From: Methylobacterium sp. J-048
GTDB taxonomy: Bacteria > Pseudomonadota > Alphaproteobacteria > Rhizobiales > Beijerinckiaceae
Assembly: GCF_022829515.1 (NCBI RefSeq)
Contig: NZ_JAKSYL010000173.1
Span: 1-64,000, forward strand
Length of the DNA stretch: 64,000 nt
Direction: 5' to 3'
Of this stretch, positions 1 through 8,820 are shown piece by piece. Under the pieces are notes generated by a model. That model was not told the DNA's origin. It worked only from the letters and a program-made list of their open reading frames with translations, and did not search any database. A program made the position numbers and the translations under genes. How positions within the stretch are numbered: position 1 is the first letter of the stretch; the number at the start of each line of letters is the position of its first letter.

Positions 1-106
1 TGTCGCAGCTCCGCGGACGAGGCTGCCGGGTGTCTCGGGGGCGGAGCGTATCCATCCCCTCTCTGTTCGCTGAAACGGTGAAGCTGCTGTGAAGGTTCCG
101 GCCGGA

Positions 107-616
107 TTACGCCTTCCGGCGTAGCCGCGAGGTGAGGATTGCGGAGAGGCCGACCGGGGCCGGCCCCATGGGATCGACCCCGACATCGTACTGCTTCGGC
201 AGCGGCTTGAGCTTGCCGTGGCTGTGCCCGTGCAAGCTGATCGAGCCTCGGCCCATCCCGTTCCACGTGCGGAACGCATAGTGGCACAGCACCACCATCC
301 GGTCCTCGACCAGAAGTTCGGCGTAGTGGCGCACGGAGGCCCAGCCTGGAGCCCCGAGGGTGTCGGGGCCGTCGTTGTTGCCGACGATCAGGTGCTTGTC
401 GCCGTTGAGCCCGTCGAGGATCTCGCGGATCCGCGATCCGCTCGGGCCGAGGGCGAAATCCCCGAGGTGCCAGACGGTATCGCCCGGGGCGACCGCGCCG
501 TTCCACGCGGCGATCAGGCCAGCATCGTGAGCGTCGAGGTCCGGGTAGGGTCGGTGGTCGAAACGCAGGGCGCGCGGGTCGCCAAAATGGGTATCGCCCG
601 TAAAGAAGGTGGCCAC
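107..616 (-). CDS. Small calcineurin-like metallophosphoesterase
   Basis: Predicted cytoplasmic metal-dependent phosphoesterase of 169 residues. The metal-binding blocks of the family appear in order: GDTHFGD near residue 7, GDFALG, GNND, CHYAFRTW and LHGHSHG towards the C terminus. The substrate cannot be told; related stand-alone proteins are usually annotated only as phosphoesterases. I chose the GTG start at 616 because a GGAG lies 7 bases upstream and the conserved fold begins at once. The same frame stays open to 847, but that extension is low-complexity and lacks conserved features. It is transcribed away from the Crp/Fnr gene, with a shared upstream region. The family call is firm and the start moderately so. 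Confidence 0.85.
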   Translation of the reverse strand: MATFFTGDTHFGDPRALRFDHRPYPDLDAHDAGLIAAWNGAVAPGDTVWHLGDFALGPSGSRIREILDGLNGDKHLIVGNNDGPDTLGAPGWASVRHYAELLVEDRMVVLCHYAFRTWNGMGRGSISLHGHSHGKLKPLPKQYDVGVDPMGPAPVGLSAILTSRLRRKA

Positions 617-1000
617 AGGCCCGCTCCGTGGAATGTTCGACTCGCTCTCGAGCCCGTGAGCTAGAGCGCCGGGCACCGAAGGGGATGCCGGTCCGCTGAT
701 CGGGCGTGCGGATCTGGTGGGCCCCGAAATGCCGATGCGATCGCAAACGGCTGGTGCCTCGGCCCGTGCACGGGCATCCATCGGCTCGGTGCGATGTCGC
801 GATGATGTTTCGCCGCACCTCAAGCAATCATTGTAAAAAATGTACATTCATATGATAGCGACAGCTAAATATATTTGGTCGTAAGAATTTTACATTGCAG
901 CGCGCCGGCGCAGACATTAGCGAGACATGTCGTCAGCTTCGTTCAGGGCGTTGATAACCGAGGGAGCGCGTGTGCTCTCTCCCGCTAAGCATGAGTATCC
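617..1000. other. Divergent intergenic region
   Basis: Non-coding stretch between the phosphoesterase and the Crp/Fnr gene. It has an AT-rich patch at about 830-900, unusual in this GC-rich window, which probably holds one or both promoters. TGTAAAA near 834 and TTTTACA near 888 are inverted copies about 50 bases apart. I see no RNA gene. Confidence 0.4.
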
Positions 1001-1729
1001 GTGGCACATCTCCGTCAGGCAGACCTACGCAATCGCCTCCTCCGCGCCCTCGAACCGGAGGATTTCGAGGCCCTGCAGGATGCACTGCGGCCGGAAGACA
1101 TGCTCCTGCGGCAGCAGTTGATCTCCCCGCACACGAAGATCGAGACGGTCTATTTCGTGGAAGCGGGCATCGTCTCCGTGACGAATGATGGGGCGAGCGG
1201 CCGGGTGGAGATCGGGCTGATCGGCCGCGAAGGTTTGGTCGGTGGCAGCTCCATCCTGCTTGGAGACGACCGCACCCCCTACACGCACTTCGTCCAGGCG
1301 GCCGGGCGGATGCTGGCGATCGACGCGCAGGTGCTGCTCGCGGTCGCGGAAGCCCGCTCGACCATTCGCTTCCTGCTTCTCCGCTACATCCACACCCATT
1401 TCGCGCAGACCGCGCAGACCGCGTTCGCCAACGCGCGCGGCAACACCGCGATGCGGCTGGCCCGCTGGTTGCTGATGTATCACGACCGAAGCGATGGGGA
1501 CGCCGTCACGGTCACGCATGAATTCATGTCGCTGATGCTGGGCGTCGAACGGCCGGGCGTGACCCGGGCCCTGAGAGTGCTGGAACGGGACGGCCTCGTG
1601 CGCACGTATCGCGGGCTCGTCGAGATCATCGACCGAAACGGGCTGCTCAGCCTCGTGGGCGACAGTTACGGCACGGCAGAGGCCGAGTACGACCGTTTGA
1701 TCGGCGGGCTCGTCGCACCGACCGCCTGA
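1001..1729 (+). CDS. Crp/Fnr family transcriptional regulator
   Basis: Predicted DNA-binding regulator of 242 residues with the Crp/Fnr layout: an N-terminal cyclic-nucleotide-binding-like beta roll (about residues 15-120), a long dimer helix (about 120-155) and a C-terminal winged helix (about 168-215) whose recognition-helix region contains GVERPGVTRALRVLERDGLV. There is no FNR-type cysteine cluster, so an oxygen-sensing iron-sulphur role is unlikely; the effector is unknown. The start is GTG with a weak ribosome-binding site. An ATG ten bases upstream is in another frame. No neighbour suggests a dedicated target; such proteins are numerous in Methylobacterium-type genomes. Confidence 0.9.
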   Translation: MAHLRQADLRNRLLRALEPEDFEALQDALRPEDMLLRQQLISPHTKIETVYFVEAGIVSVTNDGASGRVEIGLIGREGLVGGSSILLGDDRTPYTHFVQAAGRMLAIDAQVLLAVAEARSTIRFLLLRYIHTHFAQTAQTAFANARGNTAMRLARWLLMYHDRSDGDAVTVTHEFMSLMLGVERPGVTRALRVLERDGLVRTYRGLVEIIDRNGLLSLVGDSYGTAEAEYDRLIGGLVAPTA

Positions 1730-2117
1730 CGGTCGCGGACGCCGGGACCGCGCCGCCGCCTCACACCGACCGCGCCATCCGGCCGGAGGACGCAGGCGTA
1801 GCCGTCTCCAGGTGATCGCCGCCGCGATGGTCTCCTCTTGCTGCGCCGTACCACACCGATCGGGCGGGGCGACGGGCGGCGCAGGTTTCGATCTCAGGCG
1901 CAGTCGTGCCGTGATTGAACGAGACGTGGGATTCCCTCTCCGGAGCGGGAGAGCGTCTGTCGTGCGCCCGGGACGGCGGCGCTGAGAGGCCCGCGCCCGG
2001 GTCGCCAGGCTAGGCCGTGTCCGCTCCCGGTCGGCGGCTGGACGAGGCCCCGGTTGACGCCGACTGCCCCCGGGGCAAAGCCTGCGAACCAACAATAGAA
2101 CGGCGGAGGATCGGGCG
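1730..2117. other. Intergenic region, nothing recognised
   Basis: GC-rich non-coding stretch between the Crp/Fnr gene and ccdA. I looked for a selenocysteine tRNA because selD follows, but found no arm pattern or UCA anticodon loop. The last bases hold the GGAGG ribosome-binding site of ccdA. Confidence 0.4.
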
Positions 2118-2837
2118 ATGCTGGGGATTGTCGGATTCGCCTTCCTGGCGGGGCTGCTGTCGGTGCTCTCGCCCTGCGTCCTGCCGCTTGTGCCGATCGT
2201 CCTCGGGACCGCAGCTTCGGAGCATCGGTTCGGGCCTGTCGCGCTGGCGCTCGGCCTGGCCTTGTCCTTCACCGCCATCGGGTTGTTCGTGGCGACGATC
2301 GGTTTTTCCATCGGGCTCGACGGCGACGTGTTCCGCAGCGCCGGGGCGGTGCTGTTGTTGATCCTCGGCGTCGTGCTGATGCTGCCGCGGCTCCAGGCCC
2401 GGTTCGCCACCGCGACCGGGCCGGTGGGGGCCTGGGCGGAAGAGCGCTTCGGCGGGTTCGGGTCCGGGGGATTGTCGGGCCAGTTCGGCGTCGGCCTGCT
2501 GCTCGGCGCGGCCTGGAGTCCCTGCGTCGGGCCGACGCTCGGGGCCGCCTCGCTGCTGGCCGCCCGGGGCGAGCACCTGTGGAGCGTCGCCCTGACCATG
2601 CTGGCCTTCGGGATCGGGGCCGCCGCACCCTTGATGCTGCTCGGCTTCGTGTCCCGCGAGGCGCTGATACGTTGGCGGGGCGGGCTCGCAGCGGCGGGCA
2701 AGGGCGTCAAGGTCGCCCTGGGGCTGGTGATGGTGGCGCTCGGCCTGCTGATCCTCACCGGATCCGACAAGCGGGTCGAGGCCGCGGCGGTCGCCGCCGC
2801 GCCGGACTGGCTCAATGCCGTGACCACGCGTTACTGA
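2118..2837 (+). CDS. ccdA: CcdA-type transmembrane thiol-disulphide carrier
   Basis: Inner-membrane protein of 239 residues, the usual size for CcdA, with about six hydrophobic segments. CcdA proteins pass reducing power from cytoplasmic thioredoxin to periplasmic partners, commonly for cytochrome c maturation. The two redox cysteines are visible in the family motifs LSPCVLPL (Cys20) and WSPCVGPT (Cys136). A GGAGG sits a suitable distance before the ATG. The stop is only 21 bases before selD, so the two probably share a transcript. No thioredoxin-like partner or other cytochrome c maturation gene is adjacent, so the client is unknown. Confidence 0.9.
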   Translation: MLGIVGFAFLAGLLSVLSPCVLPLVPIVLGTAASEHRFGPVALALGLALSFTAIGLFVATIGFSIGLDGDVFRSAGAVLLLILGVVLMLPRLQARFATATGPVGAWAEERFGGFGSGGLSGQFGVGLLLGAAWSPCVGPTLGAASLLAARGEHLWSVALTMLAFGIGAAAPLMLLGFVSREALIRWRGGLAAAGKGVKVALGLVMVALGLLILTGSDKRVEAAAVAAAPDWLNAVTTRY

Positions 2838-2858
2838 TCTCCAAAACGGAGTCCCGCG

Positions 2859-3905
2859 ATGACCGACGCCCCCCGCCTCACCAGTCTCGCCCATGGCGGC
2901 GGCTGCGGCTGCAAGCTCGATCCGGCGATCCTGCGCCGTCTGCTCGCCGAGCAGCCGGCCGCCGGCCCGTTCGAGCGGCTGCTCGTCGGCAACGAGACCT
3001 CCGACGACGCGGCGGTCTGGGAACTCGACGACGGCACCTGCGTGATCGCCACCACCGACTTCTTCACCCCGATGGTGGACGATCCTGTCGAGTTCGGGCG
3101 GATCGCCGCGACCAACGCGATCTCGGACGTCTACGCCATGGGCGGGCGGCCGATCTTCGCCCTGGCGATCCTTGGCATGCCGGTGGGCAAGATCGAACCC
3201 GAAGTCGTCGCCCGAATCCTGCGCGGCGGCGCGGAAAAATGCGCCGAGGCCGGGATCCCGGTGGCCGGCGGCCATTCCATCGACACGCCGGAGCCGATCT
3301 ACGGCCTCGCGGTGATCGGCACCTGCCGCCGGGAGGCGGTGCGGCGCAACGCCGACGCGCTGGCCGGGGACGCGGTGATCCTCACGAAGCCCCTCGGCGT
3401 CGGGGTCTATTCGGCGGCGATCAAGCGCGAGGCTTTGGACGCGGTCGATTACCGCGATTTCGTCGCCACCACCACGCGGCTCAACACGATCGGCATCGCG
3501 CTGGCCGCCGAGCCGGCCGTCCACGCGCTCACCGACGTGACTGGCTTCAGCATCCTGGGCCACGGGCTCGAGATCGCCCGCGGTGCCGGCCTCACCTTCG
3601 CGCTCGAGGCCGACGCGCTGCCGTTCCTGCCCCGCGCCGAGGCGCTGGTGCAGGAGGGCTTCGTCACCGGCGCCTCGCACCGCAACTGGAACGCCTTCGG
3701 GGCCGAGGTCGATCTGCCCGTGGACTTCCCCGACTGGCGCCGCCACCTGCTCACCGACCCGCAGACCTCCGGCGGCTTGCTGGTGACCTGCGCGGCTTCT
3801 CAAGCGGATGCGATCCTCGCGCACATCCGGGCGGCCGGCTACAGCGCCGCGAACCGGATCGGCCATATGGAGACCGGCCCGGCCCGGGTCCGCGTGGGCG
3901 GCTGA
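2859..3905 (+). CDS. selD: Selenide, water dikinase
   Basis: Makes selenophosphate from selenide and ATP, the selenium donor for selenocysteine and for selenouridine in tRNA. The 348-residue protein is full length and aligns by eye with E. coli SelD: HGGGCGCK near the N terminus (Cys16 and Lys19 match catalytic Cys17 and Lys20), then [55 protein letters not shown] and DPQTSGG. The active residue is cysteine, so no Sec recoding is needed. An adequate GGAG precedes the ATG. selA, selB, selC and the selenouridine synthase gene are not seen in this window, so the user of selenophosphate is unknown here. Confidence 0.96.
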   Translation: MTDAPRLTSLAHGGGCGCKLDPAILRRLLAEQPAAGPFERLLVGNETSDDAAVWELDDGTCVIATTDFFTPMVDDPVEFGRIAATNAISDVYAMGGRPIFALAILGMPVGKIEPEVVARILRGGAEKCAEAGIPVAGGHSIDTPEPIYGLAVIGTCRREAVRRNADALAGDAVILTKPLGVGVYSAAIKREALDAVDYRDFVATTTRLNTIGIALAAEPAVHALTDVTGFSILGHGLEIARGAGLTFALEADALPFLPRAEALVQEGFVTGASHRNWNAFGAEVDLPVDFPDWRRHLLTDPQTSGGLLVTCAASQADAILAHIRAAGYSAANRIGHMETGPARVRVGG

Positions 3906-4005
3906 TGACGCGCGCGGCCCGAGAGGCAATGTTCACCCTTCGCGGCCAGACTGCCTGCCCGGCCCGACCCGCGAAAAGCCCTTGACCGACGCCGTCCCCC
4001 CATCA

Positions 4006-5973
4006 ATGCCCGCCCATGGCGTCGCCGGCTGGCCGTTCGGAGCCGCCGCCTTGGGCGCGGCGCGGCCGCTCGCGCTGCCGGACGGACGGCCTTGGCCGCG
4101 GATCCGCGTCGTCACGCTGGTGCCTGCCGGCATCGACCTGCGCGAGACCATCGCCTCGGTGCTGCGCCAGGATTACCCCGAGGTCCGACACGACCTCGTA
4201 CCGCCGGGTTTTTCGGGGCGTGCCCAAGTCGAGACGCTGCTGGTCGAGCCCGGATGCGACGCGCTCCTGTGGTTGCGCGCCGGCGATCTCCTCGCCCCTG
4301 GGGCGCTGACCGCCCTGGCCCTGGAAGCCGCCCTGACCGGCGCGGTGGCGGTGGCGGGGCTGCGGATCCTGTTCGCCAACAGGGTTCTGGCACTCGACAT
4401 TCCCGGGCTGGCGGCCTCGGACACGCCCGACGGCGTGCCGTTCACCGGCGGCGAGGTGCTGTGGATACGCGACGCCTTGCAGGCGCACGCGATGCTCGAC
4501 GCCGAGGGTCGCCTGGACGCGGGAGCCGCTTGGTCGGCGCTACCCGCCGCATCACGCAGGCGCATCGGCCGCCCCGTGCTGCTGCAACGGGTCAGCACGG
4601 CGCCGACGGAAAAACTCGATGGTCTGTCGATCGTCTCGCTCACCGGCACCGGCACGCAGGGCGGCGCCGGCATCGCCCAGAGGCGGCTCTCCGACGCGCT
4701 GGCGCTGGCGGGCCATCGCGTGACGAGCCTCGCGCTGAGCGACCGGCCGGAAGCCGCCGAATGGACCGACCGGTTCCCGCAGGCCGAGGCGGCGATCGCG
4801 GCCGCCGCACCCGACCTCGTGCTCGCCGGCAACCTGCACGGCGCCACCCGCAGCCTCGATGTGGTCGGGCGTCTCGCCCGGCGCGGCCCGGTGGCTTTGG
4901 TGCTGCACGACCTGTTCCCGCTTACCGGCCGCTGCGGCCACCCGCGCGACTGCACACGCGCCGCCATCGGCTGCGATGCCGCCTGCCCGGGGCCGGACGA
5001 GTATCCGCAGCTCGCCCCCGGGCGGATCGCCGGGATGCATGCCCGCAAGCGCGCCGTGCTGGCCGGTCCCGCCGTGCCGTGGCTGCTCGCCAATTCCGAC
5101 TGGACCCTGGCGCGCGCCCGGGACCTGGCACCGTCCGGCACCGTGGCGGAGCGGGTCCGGCTGGCCTTCCCGACCGCCGCGTTCCGGCCGGGCGACCGCG
5201 CCGCCCTGCGCCGCCGGCTCGGCCTGCCTGCGGGTGACGTGCTGATCCTGATCTCGGCGGTGATCGTCGACGGTCCCGACAAGGGATTTTCGGATCTGCG
5301 CGCCGCGCTTCGAGCCGTGGCGCGGCCGGGGGTCGGTGTCGTGGCGATCGGCCGGCTCGACGATCCGGCCCGGCTCGGCGTGCCGAACCTGTTCGCGCCG
5401 GGGCTGATCGCCGACGAGGAGACCTTGGCCGCGTGGTATGGCGCCTGCGATCTCCACGTCACCGCGAGCCGCCACGAGACCCTCGGTCAGACCCCGATCG
5501 AGGCCGGCTTGTGCGGCGTGCCAACGCTCGCTTACCGCACCTCCGGGTTGACCTCCGCGGTGATCGACGGCGTGTCCGGCCGCCTCGTGCCGGTGAAGCC
5601 CGGCGCCCTGGCGCAGGCGCTCACCGAGCTGGTCGAGGACAAAGAGACCCGGGGGCGGCTCGGGGCCTTCGCGCGGATCGCTCTGGAGAGCCGCCACAGC
5701 CCCGCCGCCGCCGCCCTGTCGCTAGACGTTCTTTTTCGGTCTCGCGGGCTCCTCTCCCACACCGCGCGGCTGAGCTTCGCCCCCACGATGCTCGGCCATT
5801 TCCCGTTCGCGGCCGAGCGCCTGCCGGGCGCGATCGGCACCGTGCCGGCGGCCTCGCGCCCCCTGGTGCGGCGGCTGCGGCGGGCCAAGCAGATGATGCT
5901 CGGCCGGCGCATGCCTTTGTTCGTGCGCCGCTGCCTGTACTTCGCCGGCACCCTGCGCCGGAGCGTGCCGTGA
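4006..5973 (+). CDS. Two-part glycosyltransferase: GT2-like N-terminus plus GT4
   Basis: Predicted glycosyltransferase of about 655 residues, probably cytoplasmic or membrane-associated and acting in exopolysaccharide assembly. The first 150 residues resemble a reduced GT2 domain (RETIASVLRQDYPEV, then LLWLRAGDLLAPGAL). The rest is a GT4/GT-B enzyme: GTGTQGGAGIAQRRL opens the first Rossmann fold, HDLFPLTGRCGHPRDC with later GCDAACP forms a cysteine-rich motif seen in wca/wbd-type transferases, and the donor site includes SRHETLGQTPIEAGLCGVP. Start choice: the ATG at 4006; a TTG at 3982 is possible. It overlaps the next glycosyltransferase by four bases (GTGA), so the two are translationally coupled. 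The sugar specificity is unknown. Confidence 0.85.
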   Translation: MPAHGVAGWPFGAAALGAARPLALPDGRPWPRIRVVTLVPAGIDLRETIASVLRQDYPEVRHDLVPPGFSGRAQVETLLVEPGCDALLWLRAGDLLAPGALTALALEAALTGAVAVAGLRILFANRVLALDIPGLAASDTPDGVPFTGGEVLWIRDALQAHAMLDAEGRLDAGAAWSALPAASRRRIGRPVLLQRVSTAPTEKLDGLSIVSLTGTGTQGGAGIAQRRLSDALALAGHRVTSLALSDRPEAAEWTDRFPQAEAAIAAAAPDLVLAGNLHGATRSLDVVGRLARRGPVALVLHDLFPLTGRCGHPRDCTRAAIGCDAACPGPDEYPQLAPGRIAGMHARKRAVLAGPAVPWLLANSDWTLARARDLAPSGTVAERVRLAFPTAAFRPGDRAALRRRLGLPAGDVLILISAVIVDGPDKGFSDLRAALRAVARPGVGVVAIGRLDDPARLGVPNLFAPGLIADEETLAAWYGACDLHVTASRHETLGQTPIEAGLCGVPTLAYRTSGLTSAVIDGVSGRLVPVKPGALAQALTELVEDKETRGRLGAFARIALESRHSPAAAALSLDVLFRSRGLLSHTARLSFAPTMLGHFPFAAERLPGAIGTVPAASRPLVRRLRRAKQMMLGRRMPLFVRRCLYFAGTLRRSVP

Positions 5974-7049
5974 AGCCCGGCACCAAGCGGATCTATCTCG
6001 ACCAGACCCATCTGCGGTCCCACGTCACCGGGATCGAGCGGATCACCCTCGACCTGTTCGCCCCCGACCGGCTGGCACCGCACGATGTCCGCCCGATCAC
6101 CAGCGGCTCGCTGCCCGGGATGATCGGCCAGCAGCAAGTCAGCCTGCCGCTGCGGATGCTCCGAGACCGGGACGCGCTGTTCCTGTTCCCGGGCTTTCCG
6201 CCGGGGCCGCTCTGCGCGGTCGCGGCCGAGCGTTGCCTGTTCTATGTCCACGATACCTTTCTGCTCGACCGACCGGAGGATCTGAGCCTCAAGAGCCGGC
6301 TCTACATGAGTCCGAGCTTCGCGCGGGCGCTGCTCTGGTGCCCGAACCTGTTCGTGAACAGCCGCACCACCGGCGCGGCCGTGCGAGCCGTCTGCACGCC
6401 CAAGGCCCGGGTCGCCCTGCTGCGCCCGTCCGTGCGCGACGCCTTCGGCCTCGGTGACCTGCCGGGACCGGCTCCCTACGCCCCGGGGGCGCCGTTACGG
6501 ATGCTGGCGATCGGCACGATCGAGCCGCGCAAAGATTACCCGGCCGCACTCGCGCTGACGGCGGCGCTCAACCGGGCCGGGATGCCGGCGGAGCTGCATC
6601 TGGTCGGCCGGGTCGGCTGGGGCCGCCACGTCTTCCTGGACGACCCGCCGCCGTTCCTGCACCGGTACGGCTACCTGTCCGACGCCGAGTTGCGGGATCT
6701 GGCCGGTTCCTGCCATCTGCTGCTCTCGACCTCGAAGGCCGAGGGGCTCGGCCTGCCGCTGCTGGAGGTCCAGCATGGCGGCCTTCCGGTGGTGGCCCCG
6801 GACGCGCCGGTCTTCCGTGAGGTGCTGGGCACGTCGGGCCTGCTGATCCGCCCCGAAGCGCCCGACGCCGCCGCCGCCGCGCTCGCGGCCTGGATCGACG
6901 AGAACGGCCTGGCCCGAGCCGCCGCGGCCAGTCGCGACAACGTGGAGCGCTGGAACGATGCGGCGACCGAGGACCGTGTGCGCTTCCAGAACTTCCTCGC
7001 GGGCGAGTCCGCGGCCTACGCGGTAGCGGGTGCGACGATTCTCGCGTGA
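5970..7049 (+). CDS. Group 1 (GT4) glycosyltransferase
   Basis: A 359-residue GT-B fold glycosyltransferase. The N-terminal part (about residues 1-165) carries YLDQTHLRSHVTGIERITLD, typical of family members with a bound acceptor loop. The C-terminal part has GTIEPRKDYPAAL and HLVGRVGWG, and a nucleotide-sugar site around STSKAEGLGLPLLEVQHGGLP, where the glutamates are the usual EX7E-type pair. The GTG start overlaps the stop of the preceding transferase by four bases. It is followed by the Wzz-like gene after a 283-base gap. The role is inferred as adding one sugar of the exopolysaccharide repeat unit; donor and linkage are unknown. Confidence 0.87.
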   Translation: MKPGTKRIYLDQTHLRSHVTGIERITLDLFAPDRLAPHDVRPITSGSLPGMIGQQQVSLPLRMLRDRDALFLFPGFPPGPLCAVAAERCLFYVHDTFLLDRPEDLSLKSRLYMSPSFARALLWCPNLFVNSRTTGAAVRAVCTPKARVALLRPSVRDAFGLGDLPGPAPYAPGAPLRMLAIGTIEPRKDYPAALALTAALNRAGMPAELHLVGRVGWGRHVFLDDPPPFLHRYGYLSDAELRDLAGSCHLLLSTSKAEGLGLPLLEVQHGGLPVVAPDAPVFREVLGTSGLLIRPEAPDAAAAALAAWIDENGLARAAAASRDNVERWNDAATEDRVRFQNFLAGESAAYAVAGATILA

Positions 7050-7132
7050 ATCCGTTTACGTAGTCCCCAACAATTCCTGGCCTATCGGCGCCACAAAATC
7101 GTGACAGAGCGCCCTAGTTCTGTAAGCAAGAT

Positions 7133-7152
7133 CTACAGGAATCCTGCTGTAG
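7133..7152. other. Short inverted repeat upstream of Wzz-like gene
   Basis: CTACAG and CTGTAG are separated by eight bases, with further partial matches outside (AGATCTACAG...CTGTAGGGTCT). It lies between the glycosyltransferase stop and the Wzz-like gene. It could be a weak terminator or a regulator site; the sequence does not decide. Confidence 0.3.
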
Positions 7153-7332
7153 GGTCTGGTTCAAGGCGAGAGTACTGCTTCGGTATGCCGATTGCTGCAG
7201 TGTCTGAGAAGACACCGCCTCGGTCGAGGCTCTGTCCCGGATCGGCACGGAGGTGACCGAAACGGGGACGGGCGCAGGAGTGCGGTGGAGGGCGGCACCG
7301 GCCGCACTCCGACAGGTCAGGGAGCGTGGCGC

Positions 7333-8820
7333 ATGTTCGACTTCTCGACGCGCATGAGTGGTGAGCAGCCGATCCGCATGGTGCTGCCGCAGGTCGATCC
7401 CCGTGAGGAGAGCCGACCTGAGGCGCGCGTGATCCTGCGCCGGCTGTGGCGGGGCAGCGGGTTCATCGTGCTGGGCGGCCTGTTCATGGTGGCGGTCGCG
7501 GTGGCGCTGCTCGGCCTGATCCCGCCGCGCTACACCTCGGCAATCCAGGTGCTGGTCGATCCGAGCGACCTGCGGGTGGTCGAGAACGACGTGAACGCCC
7601 GGCAGCCCCAGGCCGATAGCGGCGTCTCCATCGCCGAGAGCCAGGTGCGGGTGATCCAGTCGGACAACGTCCTGCGCCGGGTGATCGCCAATCTGCATCT
7701 CGACCAGGACGACGAGTTCGTGCTGCCGGACGGCAACAACCCGACGCTGGCCTGGATCAAGGGGGCGCTCGGCATGCTGCCCCCGGCCGCGAGCCGCGAC
7801 CCGGTCAACATCGCCCTCGACACGCTCCAGACCAAGCTCAGCGTCCGCCGGGCCGAGCGGACCTTCGTGATCGACGTGTCCGTGCAGTCGCGCGATCCCG
7901 AGAAGGCCGCCCGGATCGCCAACGCCATCGGCGACGCCTACTTCGCCGAGGAGAGCGCCGCCCGTACCGACACCGCGCGACGCGCCTTCGACGCGCTGAC
8001 CGGACGGCTCGGCAACCTGAAGCGCGATGTCGAGCAGGCGGAGGGCGAGGTGGTACGCTACCGCGAGGCCCACAAGCTCGTGGCCTCGAGCGGCCGCCTT
8101 CTGACCGACCAGCAGCTCGGCGACCTGAACCAGCAGCTCGTCACGGCCTCGATCAAGACCGCGGAGGCGAAGTCGCGCCTGGATCAGGCCCGCAAGATGC
8201 GCACGTCGGACCCGAGCACCGCCCTGCCGGAGATGCTGCAATCGCTCGAGATGCAGGCGCTGCGGCAGCAATACGCCACGCTCTCGCGCAATACCGCCGA
8301 GCTCGCCACCCGCCTCGGTGAGCGCCACCCGGCCATGGCCGAGCAATACGCCCAGCAGCGCGACCTCCAGCGCCTGATCCAGCGCGAGAAGGAACGGATC
8401 ATCGACACGACCCAGAAGGATTACGACCGGGCCGCGGCCAGCGAGGCGGCGATCCGCTCGAGTCTCGACCGGGTGAAGACCGAGACCGTGAGCAGCGACC
8501 GGGCCTATGTCGGCCTGCGCGAGCTGGAGCGCACGCTTGAGTCCCGCCGGGGCGTGTACGAGGCCTATCTGAAGCGCGCTCGCGAGGCGAGCGAGCAGGA
8601 GCGGCTCAATACCACCAACGTCCGGATCATCTCGGTGGCGACCCCGGCGCGCCAGCGGACCTTCCCGCCCTCGCCGAAGATCGTGCTGCCGGTCGCCCTG
8701 GTGCTCGGCCTGCTGCTCGGCGGCGCCATCGCCCTGGCGCTCGGCGCCGACAGCGACCGCCGGCGGATCCGCCGCGCCGCAATCCGCCCCGGGACCAGCT
8801 TCCGGGCCGCCGATGCGTGA
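7333..8820 (+). CDS. Wzz/GumC-type chain-length protein without kinase domain
   Basis: Polysaccharide co-polymerase of 495 residues anchored in the inner membrane. One hydrophobic segment lies at residues 43-63 and a second at about 455-477 near the C terminus. Between them are the Wzz domain and a long helical, coiled-coil periplasmic region rich in Gln, Arg and Glu. The Pro-rich turn before the second segment (TFPPSPKIVLP) is a family hallmark. The protein stops soon after the second segment, so there is no BY-kinase domain. The ATG at 7333 has GGAG upstream and the conserved N terminus follows; an in-frame ATG at 7192 gives only low-complexity sequence. The stop overlaps the next start by eight bases. 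Confidence 0.88.
   Translation: MFDFSTRMSGEQPIRMVLPQVDPREESRPEARVILRRLWRGSGFIVLGGLFMVAVAVALLGLIPPRYTSAIQVLVDPSDLRVVENDVNARQPQADSGVSIAESQVRVIQSDNVLRRVIANLHLDQDDEFVLPDGNNPTLAWIKGALGMLPPAASRDPVNIALDTLQTKLSVRRAERTFVIDVSVQSRDPEKAARIANAIGDAYFAEESAARTDTARRAFDALTGRLGNLKRDVEQAEGEVVRYREAHKLVASSGRLLTDQQLGDLNQQLVTASIKTAEAKSRLDQARKMRTSDPSTALPEMLQSLEMQALRQQYATLSRNTAELATRLGERHPAMAEQYAQQRDLQRLIQREKERIIDTTQKDYDRAAASEAAIRSSLDRVKTETVSSDRAYVGLRELERTLESRRGVYEAYLKRAREASEQERLNTTNVRIISVATPARQRTFPPSPKIVLPVALVLGLLLGGAIALALGADSDRRRIRRAAIRPGTSFRAADA

Noticed and set aside
1730..2117. Selenocysteine tRNA gene near selD
   Set aside because: No acceptor stem, T arm or UCA anticodon loop could be laid out in this gap.
1025..2827. 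600-codon open frame on the minus strand opposite the Crp/Fnr and ccdA genes
   Set aside because: Antisense to two clear genes, low-complexity Arg/Pro/Ser composition, no family motif; a by-product of high GC.
2010..3929. 639-codon open frame opposite ccdA and selD
   Set aside because: Fully antisense to ccdA and selD and made of His/Arg/Asp/Gly-rich sequence typical of GC-rich shadow frames.
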